NCBI GenBank assembly: GCA_947573795.1
Contig: CANPHE010000011.1
Span: forward strand, 1 to 64,000
Source: an uncultured Alistipes sp.
GTDB taxonomy: Bacteria; Bacteroidota; Bacteroidia; Bacteroidales; Rikenellaceae
Length of the DNA stretch: 64,000 nt
Reading direction: 5' to 3'
How positions within the stretch are numbered: position 1 is the first letter of the stretch; every line of letters starts with the position of its first letter. This document shows, piece after piece, positions 30,311-41,203 of the stretch. The notes beneath the pieces are model-generated. The model was not told the DNA's origin. It ran no database searches and saw only the letters and a program-made list of their open reading frames with translations. A program made the position numbers and the translations under genes.

Positions 30311-32125
30311 ATGAAAAATTTGTTTATGTCCTTATTGGCGACCGGGTTCATGACGCTGTGTTTCTCGTGTCAGGATTTTCTGGAAAAACCGCTTAGCAGC
30401 GATATTACGGTGGACAGCGTTTTCGCCTCGAAGGTGCGTACGGAACAGTTCCTCTGGAAAGTCTACAATACCTGTTCGATCTACGAATTCCCCTATTACT
30501 GGGACGGCAGCGATTACCGCTTCCAACACTACGGGTCCTACGGCGCTTTGGTGTCGGCGGCGACGGACGAGTTGCAGTGCGAGGCGTCGTGGCCCTACAT
30601 CGTGCGTTTCGTCAACACCGGAACGTGGAATGCCTCGAACGTACATTACTGCGAATTCAATTCGAAATACGCCTATGCGGGTATCCGCAACGCCAATATT
30701 TTCCTGGAGAACATCGACCGTGCGCCTTTCGAGGAGCAGGAGCGTCAGGAGATGAAAGCCGAGGCCCGTTTCCTGCGCGCCTTGATGTATTTCGACCTGT
30801 GGCAGCGCCTGGGGGGTGTCTCGATTGTTACCGAGGCGATTTCGGCCGGTGCCATCACCGATCTCAGCAAACTCAAAATCCCCCGCAGCACGTATGAAAA
30901 GACGGTCGATTTCATCGTCGAGGAGTGCGACCAGGCGGCCCGCCATCTGCCGAACGGCTACGAGAGCCGCTATCTGGGTCGTATCGTGAAGGGAGCAGCC
31001 CTGGCACTCAAGGCCCGTACGCTGCTCTATGCGGCCAGTCCGCTGTTCAACAGCGAGGAGACCTACGTTCCGGTTTCCGATCCGGAACTGCGGGAGATGA
31101 TCGGCTATCCGAACTACGATGCGTCGCGTTGGGAGCGGGCTGCCGAAGCCAACAAGGCGGTGCTCGAATGGGCGGAGAACGAGAGCGGATGGTGCAGCCT
31201 CTATAAAGGTATGGATAATCCGGCCGACCGCTACGAGGAGATTTTCGTCAATTCGACCGTCCCGGAGATCATTCTCGATGCGGGGCTGATGGGTACTTCG
31301 ACGAGCGGTTATTTCTGCCGTTTCCTGCTGCCCGGACAGATTATGGGCGCACACGACATTCCGGTGAATCACGCCGTGACGTTCAACTTCACGAAACTCT
31401 ATCAGCGCAGCGACGGTACGGAGCAGGTCTGGGACGAGGTCGAGGGAGAGAGTTATCCCTACGAACAGTATCAGATCAAGTTGGGCGAACTCGATCCGCG
31501 TTTCCAGGCTTCGGCCTTCGTATCCGGCACGGAGTGGTCGAAAGGAACCGGTACGGTGTACCATTTCTTCGAGGATAACAATCTCTATCTGAAGAATGTG
31601 CCGGGCGTAGGATTCCTGCGCAAGTTCTGCAAGGGCGTCAAGAACGGTTCGACGCCGGCTCCGCGCTGGATCACGTTCCGTCTGGCCGAGTTCTACCTCA
31701 ACTACGCCGAGGCGCTCAACGAGAAACCGAACCTCTCGGCAGCCGACAAGTCGGAGGTCGAATGGGCGCTGCATCAGGTGCGCGACCGCGTGAACATGTC
31801 CGACATCACCTACGAACAGTATCCCGATCGGGCCTCCATGCGCGAGGCGATTCACCGGGAGCGGGCCGTGGAGCTGGCTTTCGAGCAACACCGCTACTTC
31901 GACGTCCGCCGGTGGAAAACGGCGGTAAGCGACGGTGCGCTCAAAGGCGATATCTATACCTTGCAGTTGTCGGCCGGCCCGGACAAGAACAAGCCGACGG
32001 TGGGTGCGACCTATCAGTTGAAAAAAGTTTCCAGCCGGGTATGGGAGGATAAGATGTATCTCTATCCGTTCCAGGAGGCCGAGGTGAACCTCGGATACCT
32101 GAAACAGAATCCGGGATGGGAATAA
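30311..32125 (+). CDS. SusD/RagB-like nutrient-binding lipoprotein
   Basis: MKNLFMSLLATGFMTLCFSCQDFLEKPLSSDITVD...; AEARFLRALMYFDLWQRLGGVSIVTE. Confidence 0.93.
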   Translation: MKNLFMSLLATGFMTLCFSCQDFLEKPLSSDITVDSVFASKVRTEQFLWKVYNTCSIYEFPYYWDGSDYRFQHYGSYGALVSAATDELQCEASWPYIVRFVNTGTWNASNVHYCEFNSKYAYAGIRNANIFLENIDRAPFEEQERQEMKAEARFLRALMYFDLWQRLGGVSIVTEAISAGAITDLSKLKIPRSTYEKTVDFIVEECDQAARHLPNGYESRYLGRIVKGAALALKARTLLYAASPLFNSEETYVPVSDPELREMIGYPNYDASRWERAAEANKAVLEWAENESGWCSLYKGMDNPADRYEEIFVNSTVPEIILDAGLMGTSTSGYFCRFLLPGQIMGAHDIPVNHAVTFNFTKLYQRSDGTEQVWDEVEGESYPYEQYQIKLGELDPRFQASAFVSGTEWSKGTGTVYHFFEDNNLYLKNVPGVGFLRKFCKGVKNGSTPAPRWITFRLAEFYLNYAEALNEKPNLSAADKSEVEWALHQVRDRVNMSDITYEQYPDRASMREAIHRERAVELAFEQHRYFDVRRWKTAVSDGALKGDIYTLQLSAGPDKNKPTVGATYQLKKVSSRVWEDKMYLYPFQEAEVNLGYLKQNPGWE

Positions 32126-32158
32126 CGATGACGTAGTTTCCCTAAAAAACAGGACAAA

Positions 32159-34978
32159 ATGAACAATAATCCCATGAAATACGGTTTGAAGGCATTACCG
32201 ACGCTCTTGCTGCTGATGTGCGGGGCATTTCGGGCGGAAGCGTCGTTCCCGACGGCTCCCGATACGACCCGCGTGCACGTGGCCTACGGCGAGCAGGAGA
32301 GAATCGAAGCGAGCTCCGCGTTCTCGACGATCCGCGGAGAGGAACTCGGCAAGTCGCAGGTTACCACGCTGAGCAATGCCCTTTTCGGTCGAGTTCCCGG
32401 CCTGACGGCCATGTCGAAATCCGGCGAAATCGGCTATGACGAAGCCAATATCTGGCTGCGCGGCCGGCATACCTCCGGCGATAACGGATTCATGATTCTG
32501 GTCGACGGCTATGAAGTGTCGGGCTTCAACCAGCTCACCGCCGAGGAGATCGAATCGATCACCTACCTGAAAGATGCTCCGGCACTCGCCCTCTACGGTA
32601 TGAACGGCGGTAACGGCGTGCTGCTCATCACCACCAAACGCGGATGCCCCGACCACGGAAAACTCAAGATTTCGGTGACGGGCCGTTTCGGCGTGCAGAT
32701 TCCGCGGTACGTACCTTCGTTCAAGGGGTCGTACGAATATGCGACGCTCTACAACGAGGCGCTCGCCAACGACGGCCTGCCGGCCCTCTACACGCCGCGT
32801 CAGCTCGAAGGCTACCGCACGGGCGAGAATCCCTACCTCTATCCCGATGTGGATTGGTACGACGAGATTCTGAAAGGATCGGGCCATATCCAGGACTACA
32901 CGGTTTCGTTCAGCGGTGCCGACCGGTATGCCAACTACTACGTGATGGCCGGCTTTATGGAAAACAAGGGTCTCTACAAGGGCACTGACGGCGAGCACAA
33001 TTCGAATATCGGTTTCCAGCGGATCAACTTCAGGGCCAATGCCGACATCTTCATCACGAAGATGCTCACGGCGCAGGTGAATCTGGGCGGCCGCATCGAG
33101 GATCGCAAGTTCCCGCAGGTGGGGACCGGAACCCTGTGGAAAAACATGGCTACCTATGCCCCCAACCTCTATCCCGTGCGGACGCCCGAAGGCTACTTCA
33201 CCGGCTCGGCCAAGTTCCCCGACAACCCCGTAGCCAACCTGCTGGGATTGGGCTGGAGTTCGCGGCACGCCTACGACGTGCAGGCTTCGGCCCGCCTGAG
33301 CCACCGGCTCGACTTCGTTACGCGAGGACTCTCCGCATTCGCCGGCATTTCGATGAACGCTTCCTACCAGAACGGCTATGCGAAGACCCGCAGTTATGCC
33401 TACTACGAGCCGATCCGTACGACCGGCGTTTCCGGAGCCGACGAGGTTTATTTCGAGAAGCGCGGCAACGACACCGACCTCAGCGTGTGGACGGGCAGCG
33501 ATTCCGAAACCAGCCGGATGTATCTGCAAGCCGGATTCGAGTACGACCGGCATTTCGGCGAAGACCACCATCTGAGCGGACTGCTCATGTATCAGCAGAA
33601 CACGCGTTCCGTATTGGGGCAGCAGGCGCTCTACGCCCAGCAGTTGATCGCCGGGCGGGTCGACTATGCCTACAAGCGGAAATACCTGCTGGAAGCCGTC
33701 GTCTCGTACAACGGTTCGGAGAACTATGCCGAGGGACACCGCTTCGGCGTCTTCCCTGCGGCATCGGTCGGCTGGGTCGTCTCCAACGAGAATTTCCTGA
33801 AGGACAACCGTACGCTGAATTTCCTGAAGTTCCGGGCTTCGGCCGGTCTGGTCGGCAACAACCGCGGCGCATCGCGCTTCGCCTACGAGCAGTACTGGGG
33901 CACCGCCTCGAATCAGGGGTACTATTTCGGTTCGGCCGTGAAGTATCACGAAGCCTACGTGCAGCTCGCCCTGGCCAATCCCGAACTTACGTGGGAGAAG
34001 TCGGCGATCTACAACGCCGGGCTCGAAACCCGCTGGTTCGACAACCGGCTGGCCTTCGACATCGACCTTTTCCTCGAGAACCGCTACGATATCTTGGTGG
34101 ACAACCGCAATAGGATACCCTCCTTCTCGGGCATCAATTTCAACACGCCGGTCAACCGGGGCAAAGTGCGCAACTGGGGAACCGAACTCTCGCTGATGTA
34201 CTACGGCCGGGCCGGTGAGGTCGGCTATTATGTCGGCGGCACGTTCTCCTTCGCCCGCAACCGCATCGTCGCCAGCTACGAGACTCCCCGGGCCGAATCC
34301 TACATGTACCGTCAGGGGCATCCGGTGAACCAGCCGTTCGGACTGGAGGCGATCGGATTCTTCCGCGACGAGAGCGACATCGAGAACAGCCCCCGCCAGA
34401 CCTTCACGCAGGTGCGTCCCGGCGACCTGAAGTACCGCGACCAGAACGGCGACAACATCATCGACGTGAACGACGAGGTGGCGATCGGCCGTCCGACCGT
34501 GCCGGAGATCAGCTACGGCATCAAGCTCGGCGTGGAGTGGAAGGGCTTCGACCTGCAACTGCTTTTCGACGGCCTGACCAATTACAGCCTCTATCTGAGC
34601 GACTACAACTTCTGGCCGTTCGTCAACAACGCCAACATCTCCGACTGGGCGGCCGAAGGCCGGTGGACCCCGCAGAACAGCGCCTCCGCCACCTTCCCGC
34701 GCTTGACCACGCAGGCCAACACGAACAACTACCGTTCGTCGGATTTCTGGGTGCGCGACATGTCGCTGTTCCGCCTGCGCAACCTCGAACTGGGCTACAC
34801 GTTCCGCCCCAAGAGCAAGGTTTTCGGCGACATGCGTTTCTATGTGAGCGGGTTCAACCTGTTTACGGCCCACAACCTCGATCTGGACATCAACCCCGAG
34901 ACCCGCAGTTACGGTTATCCGACCTGCACCACCTTCTCGGTGGGACTGAACGTCTCGTTTAACGGCTATCAAAAATAA
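32159..34978 (+). CDS. Second SusC-like TonB-dependent receptor, lacking the N-terminal CarboxypepD_reg-like domain
   Basis: 939 aa; signal peptide is followed quickly by FSTIRGEELGKSQVTTLSNALFGRVPGL plug; TYLKDAPALALYGMNGGNGVLLITTKRG. Confidence 0.9.
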   Translation: MNNNPMKYGLKALPTLLLLMCGAFRAEASFPTAPDTTRVHVAYGEQERIEASSAFSTIRGEELGKSQVTTLSNALFGRVPGLTAMSKSGEIGYDEANIWLRGRHTSGDNGFMILVDGYEVSGFNQLTAEEIESITYLKDAPALALYGMNGGNGVLLITTKRGCPDHGKLKISVTGRFGVQIPRYVPSFKGSYEYATLYNEALANDGLPALYTPRQLEGYRTGENPYLYPDVDWYDEILKGSGHIQDYTVSFSGADRYANYYVMAGFMENKGLYKGTDGEHNSNIGFQRINFRANADIFITKMLTAQVNLGGRIEDRKFPQVGTGTLWKNMATYAPNLYPVRTPEGYFTGSAKFPDNPVANLLGLGWSSRHAYDVQASARLSHRLDFVTRGLSAFAGISMNASYQNGYAKTRSYAYYEPIRTTGVSGADEVYFEKRGNDTDLSVWTGSDSETSRMYLQAGFEYDRHFGEDHHLSGLLMYQQNTRSVLGQQALYAQQLIAGRVDYAYKRKYLLEAVVSYNGSENYAEGHRFGVFPAASVGWVVSNENFLKDNRTLNFLKFRASAGLVGNNRGASRFAYEQYWGTASNQGYYFGSAVKYHEAYVQLALANPELTWEKSAIYNAGLETRWFDNRLAFDIDLFLENRYDILVDNRNRIPSFSGINFNTPVNRGKVRNWGTELSLMYYGRAGEVGYYVGGTFSFARNRIVASYETPRAESYMYRQGHPVNQPFGLEAIGFFRDESDIENSPRQTFTQVRPGDLKYRDQNGDNIIDVNDEVAIGRPTVPEISYGIKLGVEWKGFDLQLLFDGLTNYSLYLSDYNFWPFVNNANISDWAAEGRWTPQNSASATFPRLTTQANTNNYRSSDFWVRDMSLFRLRNLELGYTFRPKSKVFGDMRFYVSGFNLFTAHNLDLDINPETRSYGYPTCTTFSVGLNVSFNGYQK

Positions 34979-34985
34979 TAAAGCG

Positions 34986-36683
34986 ATGAAAGCATTTCAA
35001 AAGATAACGCTCTGCCTGATATCGCTCGTGCTGACGACCGGATGCGATTACCTCGATCGTGAAATATCGAGCAACTACCACGAGCAGGATGTGTTCGTCA
35101 ACTACGAGCGCATGTTCAAGGCGGGAACCGGCATGTATACCTTTATGTTCCATCGTTTCGGGTTCAACCGGGTCGGCAGTGCCATGCTGGCTTCGGCCTG
35201 CGACGAGGCGGACCATGCCAACAAGAACACGTCGATCCACCAGTTCAACGAGGGTATCTGGACGGCTTCGTCCAATCCCGAGGACTGCTGGGCCCATTTC
35301 TTCCAGGCCATCCGCAGCACCAATCTGTTCCTGAGAGAAACGGAAAATTACGAGGAGTTGCTGCTGCGCGACCTGACGATCGATTCGAACCGTGAGGAGT
35401 ACGAGTACCAGACGCGCGACATCGCGTGGATGCGTGCCGAGGCCCGCTTCCTGCGTGCGTTCTACCATTTCGAACTCGTAAAGCGCTACGGCGGCGTGCC
35501 GATCATGACCGAGGTCATCGACGACGGGGCGCAACTGGCGAAAATGACCCGCGACAGTTTCGACGACTGCATCGATTTCATCGTCGACGAGTGCGACCGG
35601 ATCACCCCGTTGTTGAAGGATTCGTGGGTGGGCTTCGACGACGATCTGTGGCGCGGACGTGCCACGGGTCCCGCTGCCATGGCCCTCAAGAGCCGGGCGC
35701 TGCTCTACGCGGCCAGCGAACTCCACAACCCGGAGGGGGACAAACAAAAGTGGTACAAAGCGGCCAAGGCGGCCCACGACGTGATTGCGATGGGAAAATT
35801 CAGCCTTTACAGCGACTACAAAAAGCTCTTTTTGCAGGGTAACGGCGCCGACGGGAATCCCGAGGTGATCTTCGCCGTTCAGGGCTGGAACGACAATTCC
35901 TACGAAAAGGCCAACTACCCGATCGGCTACGACCAGGGCGGTCTGAACAGCACTTGTCCGTCGCAGAACCTCGTGGATGCTTACGAAATGAAGGCTACGG
36001 GTAAGAATATCTGGGAGATGGGCTCGGGCTACGACCCCGCGCATCCCTACGAGGGCCGCGATCCCCGGTTGGCGATGTCGATCCTGGTCAACAACACCTC
36101 GTTCAACGGTCGTCCCGTGGAGTGCTGGGTCGGCGGTATCGACGGCTACGGCCGCGAATATGCCACCACGACGGGGTATTACGTCCGCAAGTACGTCGCC
36201 GAGAACCTCGATCTGGCGAAGAACCAGACGAGCGTCCACTCCTGGATTCTGTTCCGCTATGCCGAGATCCTGCTCAACTATGCCGAGGCCATGAACGAAT
36301 ACGCCGGTCCCGAGAGCAAGGGCGAATTCTCGCTGACGGCCAAGTCGGCGGTCGATGCCGTGCGTACCCGTGCGGGCGTCGGTCTGCCGATCCTGCCTCC
36401 GGGTCTGACGCAGGAGGAGATGCGCGAGCGTATCCGCAACGAACGGCGGGTCGAACTGGCCTTCGAGGAACACCGTTTCTTCGACGTGCGCCGCTGGAAG
36501 ATTGCCCAGCAGACCGAGAACGAGCCGATCATGGCCATGCGGATCACCCGGGAGGAGGACGGATCGTTCACCTACGAGGTGGTGAAGCAGGAGGATCGCG
36601 TGTTCCGCAGCCACATGTATCTTTATCCGATTCCCGAGGCCGAAGTGCACAAGGGGGCGATCGAGCAGAACCCCGGCTGGTAG
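34986..36683 (+). CDS. Second SusD-like lipoprotein
   Basis: 565 aa; LVLTTGCDYLDRE lipobox; AEARFLRAFYHFELVKRYGGVPIMTE. Confidence 0.93.
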   Translation: MKAFQKITLCLISLVLTTGCDYLDREISSNYHEQDVFVNYERMFKAGTGMYTFMFHRFGFNRVGSAMLASACDEADHANKNTSIHQFNEGIWTASSNPEDCWAHFFQAIRSTNLFLRETENYEELLLRDLTIDSNREEYEYQTRDIAWMRAEARFLRAFYHFELVKRYGGVPIMTEVIDDGAQLAKMTRDSFDDCIDFIVDECDRITPLLKDSWVGFDDDLWRGRATGPAAMALKSRALLYAASELHNPEGDKQKWYKAAKAAHDVIAMGKFSLYSDYKKLFLQGNGADGNPEVIFAVQGWNDNSYEKANYPIGYDQGGLNSTCPSQNLVDAYEMKATGKNIWEMGSGYDPAHPYEGRDPRLAMSILVNNTSFNGRPVECWVGGIDGYGREYATTTGYYVRKYVAENLDLAKNQTSVHSWILFRYAEILLNYAEAMNEYAGPESKGEFSLTAKSAVDAVRTRAGVGLPILPPGLTQEEMRERIRNERRVELAFEEHRFFDVRRWKIAQQTENEPIMAMRITREEDGSFTYEVVKQEDRVFRSHMYLYPIPEAEVHKGAIEQNPGW

Positions 36684-36720
36684 TTTACGATATGGTTGAA
36701 CTTTAAACAAACAGACGAAA

Positions 36721-38334
36721 ATGATACGAAAGATGATACGACCCTTGTTGAAGGTGGGAATGGCGGCGGCCGTGCTCTTGTGCGTTTCGTGCAAGGAGAC
36801 CCTCACCTTTCCGGAAACCTCGTCGCCGGAGCTTCCCGAAGTAGGCGCTGCGACGGCGGACTATCTGTGGATCGGTCCCGACTATAAACTCACGGTTTCG
36901 GCGAAGCTGTCCGACCGGGAGGGACTCGTTTCCGTACGGCTGATCAATCAGGAGTGGGGGATCGACAAGCTGATCGAACTCGATGCGCAGGAGTACACCG
37001 TCGACGAGACGTTCGACGTGGAGAAGGACTACAACCGCACGGAGCATACCCTCCAGCTGGTCGCGAGAAACGGCGCCGGAGGCATCCGTAAGGTCTCCGT
37101 GCCGGTCAACAACCGGGCGGACGTCAATCAGGACCCCGGTTACGAAGCCGACGAGATGCCTCCTTCGGTGGTGATTACCAAACCTACCGTGACGAACTAT
37201 TACGGCCTCGACGGAGTGCCGATCGAAATCGAACTGGAGGCTTCGATCGAGGAGAACGTGGAGCTGACCTCCGTATATGCCCGCGTGTGGGGTGAAACGG
37301 CGACCGGCGAACCGGTCGATTTCGAAACCTCGATCACGCCGTCGACCGACGCAGAGAAAACGTCGTACCATTACTCCGAGAGATTCACGATCCCGACCCG
37401 GATGCCCGGTGAGTATCAGTACCTCGTGCGCGCCGACGATTCGAGCGGAAACAAAACGGTGCTGGGCGGCAATATCGTGATCGGCATGATGGACCGGCTC
37501 TACCTCTCCGACGCGAAGAACGAACGGGAGGTCACCGGGCAGGGATTCGACGCCTATGCCGACAACAGCGCATGGGGCATGGGAACGCTCATTCCGATGC
37601 GCCGGATCGGGGCCAACCTGTTCCGACTCGAGAACTACTATTACCGCAACGATGCGGACGACAACATCCGTTTCGTAGCCTTCATGGGCAACGATCGCCC
37701 GTTCGGAGCCTCGCGCAAGATCAACTATACGCTGACGGGCAGCAATACGCTCGCATGCGATCCGCAGCACGCGACGCACCTGGTGGGCAACCTCGACGAG
37801 CAGCCCCGCAAGCTGCCCGTATCGCAGAAAGGCTACTATACGATTACGGTGAATCTGACGACCCGCGAGGTGACGGCCGAGCCGGTCGTTGATCCGACCA
37901 ACCCGGATTTCTCCAATGCCGACAAGTTCCCGGGGTATTCGGTGGCCGATCCGTGGGATTACATGCCCTTCGTGGCGGGCGGCGCGATCGTCGGTACGTC
38001 GGGCTGGGCCGAGGTGGACAACAATACGAGCCTTTACCGCGAGGAGGAGCATCCGTTCATTTACAGCGGCGATTTCCGCACGGCTGGCGGCGTCAACATC
38101 AGCCTGAGAGCTCCGCGGGCCGCGCTGGCAGGCGATAGGGCCAATTACGGCTGGTTCCGACTCCCGTCCGCCCGTAATAACAACCGCGACGTCTACGGCG
38201 ACCTTCGGTCGGGCCTCGGTCCGGTGGGTGTCGCTACCGGAGGGACGAATTACGGCATCGTACTGACGGGCAACACCGATTGGCATGCGTCGTTCGACTT
38301 GATTACCTATCGTCTGCGGGTCGTGAAAAAGTAA
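36721..38334 (+). CDS. Putative surface glycan-binding lipoprotein (SusE/F position)
   Basis: 537 aa; lipobox VLLCVSCKE; beta-rich tandem domains; located just after SusD. Confidence 0.6.
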   Translation: MIRKMIRPLLKVGMAAAVLLCVSCKETLTFPETSSPELPEVGAATADYLWIGPDYKLTVSAKLSDREGLVSVRLINQEWGIDKLIELDAQEYTVDETFDVEKDYNRTEHTLQLVARNGAGGIRKVSVPVNNRADVNQDPGYEADEMPPSVVITKPTVTNYYGLDGVPIEIELEASIEENVELTSVYARVWGETATGEPVDFETSITPSTDAEKTSYHYSERFTIPTRMPGEYQYLVRADDSSGNKTVLGGNIVIGMMDRLYLSDAKNEREVTGQGFDAYADNSAWGMGTLIPMRRIGANLFRLENYYYRNDADDNIRFVAFMGNDRPFGASRKINYTLTGSNTLACDPQHATHLVGNLDEQPRKLPVSQKGYYTITVNLTTREVTAEPVVDPTNPDFSNADKFPGYSVADPWDYMPFVAGGAIVGTSGWAEVDNNTSLYREEEHPFIYSGDFRTAGGVNISLRAPRAALAGDRANYGWFRLPSARNNNRDVYGDLRSGLGPVGVATGGTNYGIVLTGNTDWHASFDLITYRLRVVKK

Positions 38335-38350
38335 ATAAATACGGAAGTCT

Positions 38351-41122
38351 ATGCGAAAAAAAATATTGTTTATGGCGGCGGCGTTGGCGCTGGGCGGGGC
38401 TTCGGCCCGGTCCGCTTCCGATGCCGCGAATCAGGAACGCCAGGCGCTTACGTTGGCCGGAATCTGGCAGTTCAAACTCGATCCGACGAATGTCGCGATC
38501 CCGGTCAAGGGGAGCCGCTTTACGCCGCAGCTGCCCGAGACCATCACGCTGCCCGGTTCGACCGACCAGGCCGGAAAAGGGTACAAGACGCAGGACATGA
38601 CGTCGATCCGCCTGACCCGCATGTTCGAGTATGCCGGGGCCGCGTGGTATGAGAAACAGAATGTCTTCATCCCCGAAGAGTGGCGCGGAAAACGGATATT
38701 CATCCATCTCGAACGGGCCCACTGGGAGGTAAAGGCTTGGGTCAACGGGAAATATGCGGGGCGCGAGATGAGCCTGTCGACTCCCCACGAGTTCGATATT
38801 ACGGACCTGGTGGAGTTCGGTGCGCGCAATACGATCCGCTTCCGGGTCGACAACGGCAAGATCTTCAACCTGGAGTATACCCATGCCGTGAGCGCCGAGA
38901 CCCAGACCAACTGGAACGGAATCATCGGCGGCATGGAGATACGCGCTTACGATAAGGTGCATATCGCCGACGTGCAGCTCTATCCCGACCGGAAAAACCG
39001 CAAGGTGCGGGCCGACATTACGGTGGCCAATCCGGCCAAACTCGATGTCGAGGGTTCGATCCTTCTGCGCTGTTCGGGCGGCGAGGGGGCCGTGCGGCTG
39101 CCGGAGGAGCGCTGTGCCTTCGCCGGACGCGACTCGGTGCTGGTCGTAAGCTGCGAATATGGGCTGGGCGACGACCTGCTGCTGTGGGATGAGTTCACGC
39201 CGAACCTCTACCGGGCCGAATTCGCGTTGAGCGCCTCGGACGGCGGGAAAACCTACTACGACGCCCTGACCGAGCACTTCGGCGTGCGCGATTTCGGCGT
39301 GCGCGGGACGCAGCTCACGATCAACGACCGCGTGATGTTCCTGCGTGGTAATGTCAATTCGGCCGAATTTCCGATTACGGGCTATCCGCCGATGGATTAC
39401 GACGAGTGGTATCGGATTCTGAAGGTGTGCCGCGATTACGGCCTGAACTCCGTGCGCTTCCATTCGTGGTGCCCTCCCGAGGCGGCTTTCGAAGCGGCCG
39501 ACCGGCTCGGATTGTACTTGCAGATCGAGAACTCCGACTGGCGTTTTACGATCGGAACCGATCCCGAACTCGACGACTTCTTTTTCGACGAGGCCGAACG
39601 GATTTTCCGCGAGTACGGCAACCACCCGTCGTTCGCCTTCTTCTGCGAAGGTAACGAACTCGTGGGACCCGGACGCGATCCGTTTCTGAAAAAGATGCTG
39701 GAGCAGTGGAAACGGGACCCGCGCCACCTCTACACGGCGGCTTCGGGCTATCCCAACCTCGAAGGCAGTGATTTCTTCGACTACTACGGACCCCGCCCGC
39801 AGCGGTGGCAGGAGGGGCTGAAAGGCCGTTTCAACGTCGCTCCGCTCGATACGTCGTACGATTACAGCGACTATGTGGAGAAGGTCGCCGTGCCGCTGGT
39901 CACCCACGAGATCGGGCAGTGGTGCAACTACCCCGATTTCGGCCAGATCGGTAAATACACCGGTGTGCTGAAACCCTATAATTACGAGATTTTCCGCGAG
40001 GGGCTGCGCGACAAGAACATGCTCGACCAGGCGTGGGATTTCCACATCGCTTCGGGAAAGTTCCAGGTGATTCAGAAGAAGGAGGAGTTCGAATCGTATC
40101 TCCGTACGCCGGGATTCGGCGGTTATACGCTTTTGCAGATCAACGATTTCCCCGGTCAGGGAACATCTCCCGTCGGTGTGGTCGACGTTTTCTACGATCC
40201 CAAACCCTATGTCACGGCCGAGGAGTTCCGCCGGATGCAGTCGCCTCGCAAGCCGCTGTTGCGTACCGAGAAATTCACGTGGACCAGCGGCGAGACCTTC
40301 ACCGGAAAGGGTCAGATCGTGAACTTCGGCGATCGGACGATCCGCGGCGGCCGCGTGGGGTGGACGTTGAGTTATCCCGACGGACGAATCTACCGCAAGG
40401 GCAGCTTCCGTGCGGTGGACATTCCGGTCGGACCGGTCACCGAGCTGGGCGAGCTGTCGATTCCGCTGTCGGGCATCCGTCGGGCCGTGAAGATGACGCT
40501 GCGTTTCGAGTTGGCCGGAACCGACGTGACGAACGAGTGGAGCGTATGGGTCTATCCGGAACGGCTCCCCGAACCGGCTCTGGACGATGTGGTGGTGGCC
40601 CGGGAGTGGAACGACACGGTTCGCCGGCAGTTGCTCGACGGTGCGACGGTCTTCCTGATGGCCGATCCCGAACGGATCGATTCCGACGTACCTCCCGGCT
40701 TCTCGGGGATTTCGTGGAACGCCGTCTGGTCGGGAACGCCTCCCAACCTGTTGGGAATTCTCTGCGATCCGGAGCATCCCGCCCTGCGTGAATTCCCGAC
40801 CGAATTCCACTCCAATTGGCAGTGGTTCGATCTGGTCCGCCATTCGCGGCCGATGCTGCTCGATCATACGCCGGCGCTGTTCCGTCCCGTCGTGCAGATG
40901 ATTCCCGATTGGAACAACAACCGCAAGATCGGTCTGATCTTCGAGGCGCAGGTGGGCAAGGGCAAATTGCTGATGACGAGCATCGATCTGGAGGGTATCC
41001 GCGAAAAGAGCCCCGTGGCCCGTCAGATGCTTTACGCGCTCGAGCGTTATGCGGCCGGCGACGAGTTCGCTCCCGCATCGGTGCTGACTCCGGAGATGAT
41101 CGACTCCCTGTTCAAGAAATAG
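38351..41122 (+). CDS. GH2-family-like glycoside hydrolase
   Basis: 923 aa; jelly-roll sugar-binding N-domain (LAGIWQFKLDPTN..., AWYEKQNVFIPEEWRGKRIFIHLERAHWEVKAWVNG), GNHPSFAFFCEGNEL acid/base region. Confidence 0.8.
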   Translation: MRKKILFMAAALALGGASARSASDAANQERQALTLAGIWQFKLDPTNVAIPVKGSRFTPQLPETITLPGSTDQAGKGYKTQDMTSIRLTRMFEYAGAAWYEKQNVFIPEEWRGKRIFIHLERAHWEVKAWVNGKYAGREMSLSTPHEFDITDLVEFGARNTIRFRVDNGKIFNLEYTHAVSAETQTNWNGIIGGMEIRAYDKVHIADVQLYPDRKNRKVRADITVANPAKLDVEGSILLRCSGGEGAVRLPEERCAFAGRDSVLVVSCEYGLGDDLLLWDEFTPNLYRAEFALSASDGGKTYYDALTEHFGVRDFGVRGTQLTINDRVMFLRGNVNSAEFPITGYPPMDYDEWYRILKVCRDYGLNSVRFHSWCPPEAAFEAADRLGLYLQIENSDWRFTIGTDPELDDFFFDEAERIFREYGNHPSFAFFCEGNELVGPGRDPFLKKMLEQWKRDPRHLYTAASGYPNLEGSDFFDYYGPRPQRWQEGLKGRFNVAPLDTSYDYSDYVEKVAVPLVTHEIGQWCNYPDFGQIGKYTGVLKPYNYEIFREGLRDKNMLDQAWDFHIASGKFQVIQKKEEFESYLRTPGFGGYTLLQINDFPGQGTSPVGVVDVFYDPKPYVTAEEFRRMQSPRKPLLRTEKFTWTSGETFTGKGQIVNFGDRTIRGGRVGWTLSYPDGRIYRKGSFRAVDIPVGPVTELGELSIPLSGIRRAVKMTLRFELAGTDVTNEWSVWVYPERLPEPALDDVVVAREWNDTVRRQLLDGATVFLMADPERIDSDVPPGFSGISWNAVWSGTPPNLLGILCDPEHPALREFPTEFHSNWQWFDLVRHSRPMLLDHTPALFRPVVQMIPDWNNNRKIGLIFEAQVGKGKLLMTSIDLEGIREKSPVARQMLYALERYAAGDEFAPASVLTPEMIDSLFKK

Positions 41123-41203
41123 GGAGGACATTTCGGCCTGAATGAAGAATATCGGCAGGGGAGCGGTAGGACCGTTCCCCTCCCGGCTAAAAGACGAAAG
41201 ACT

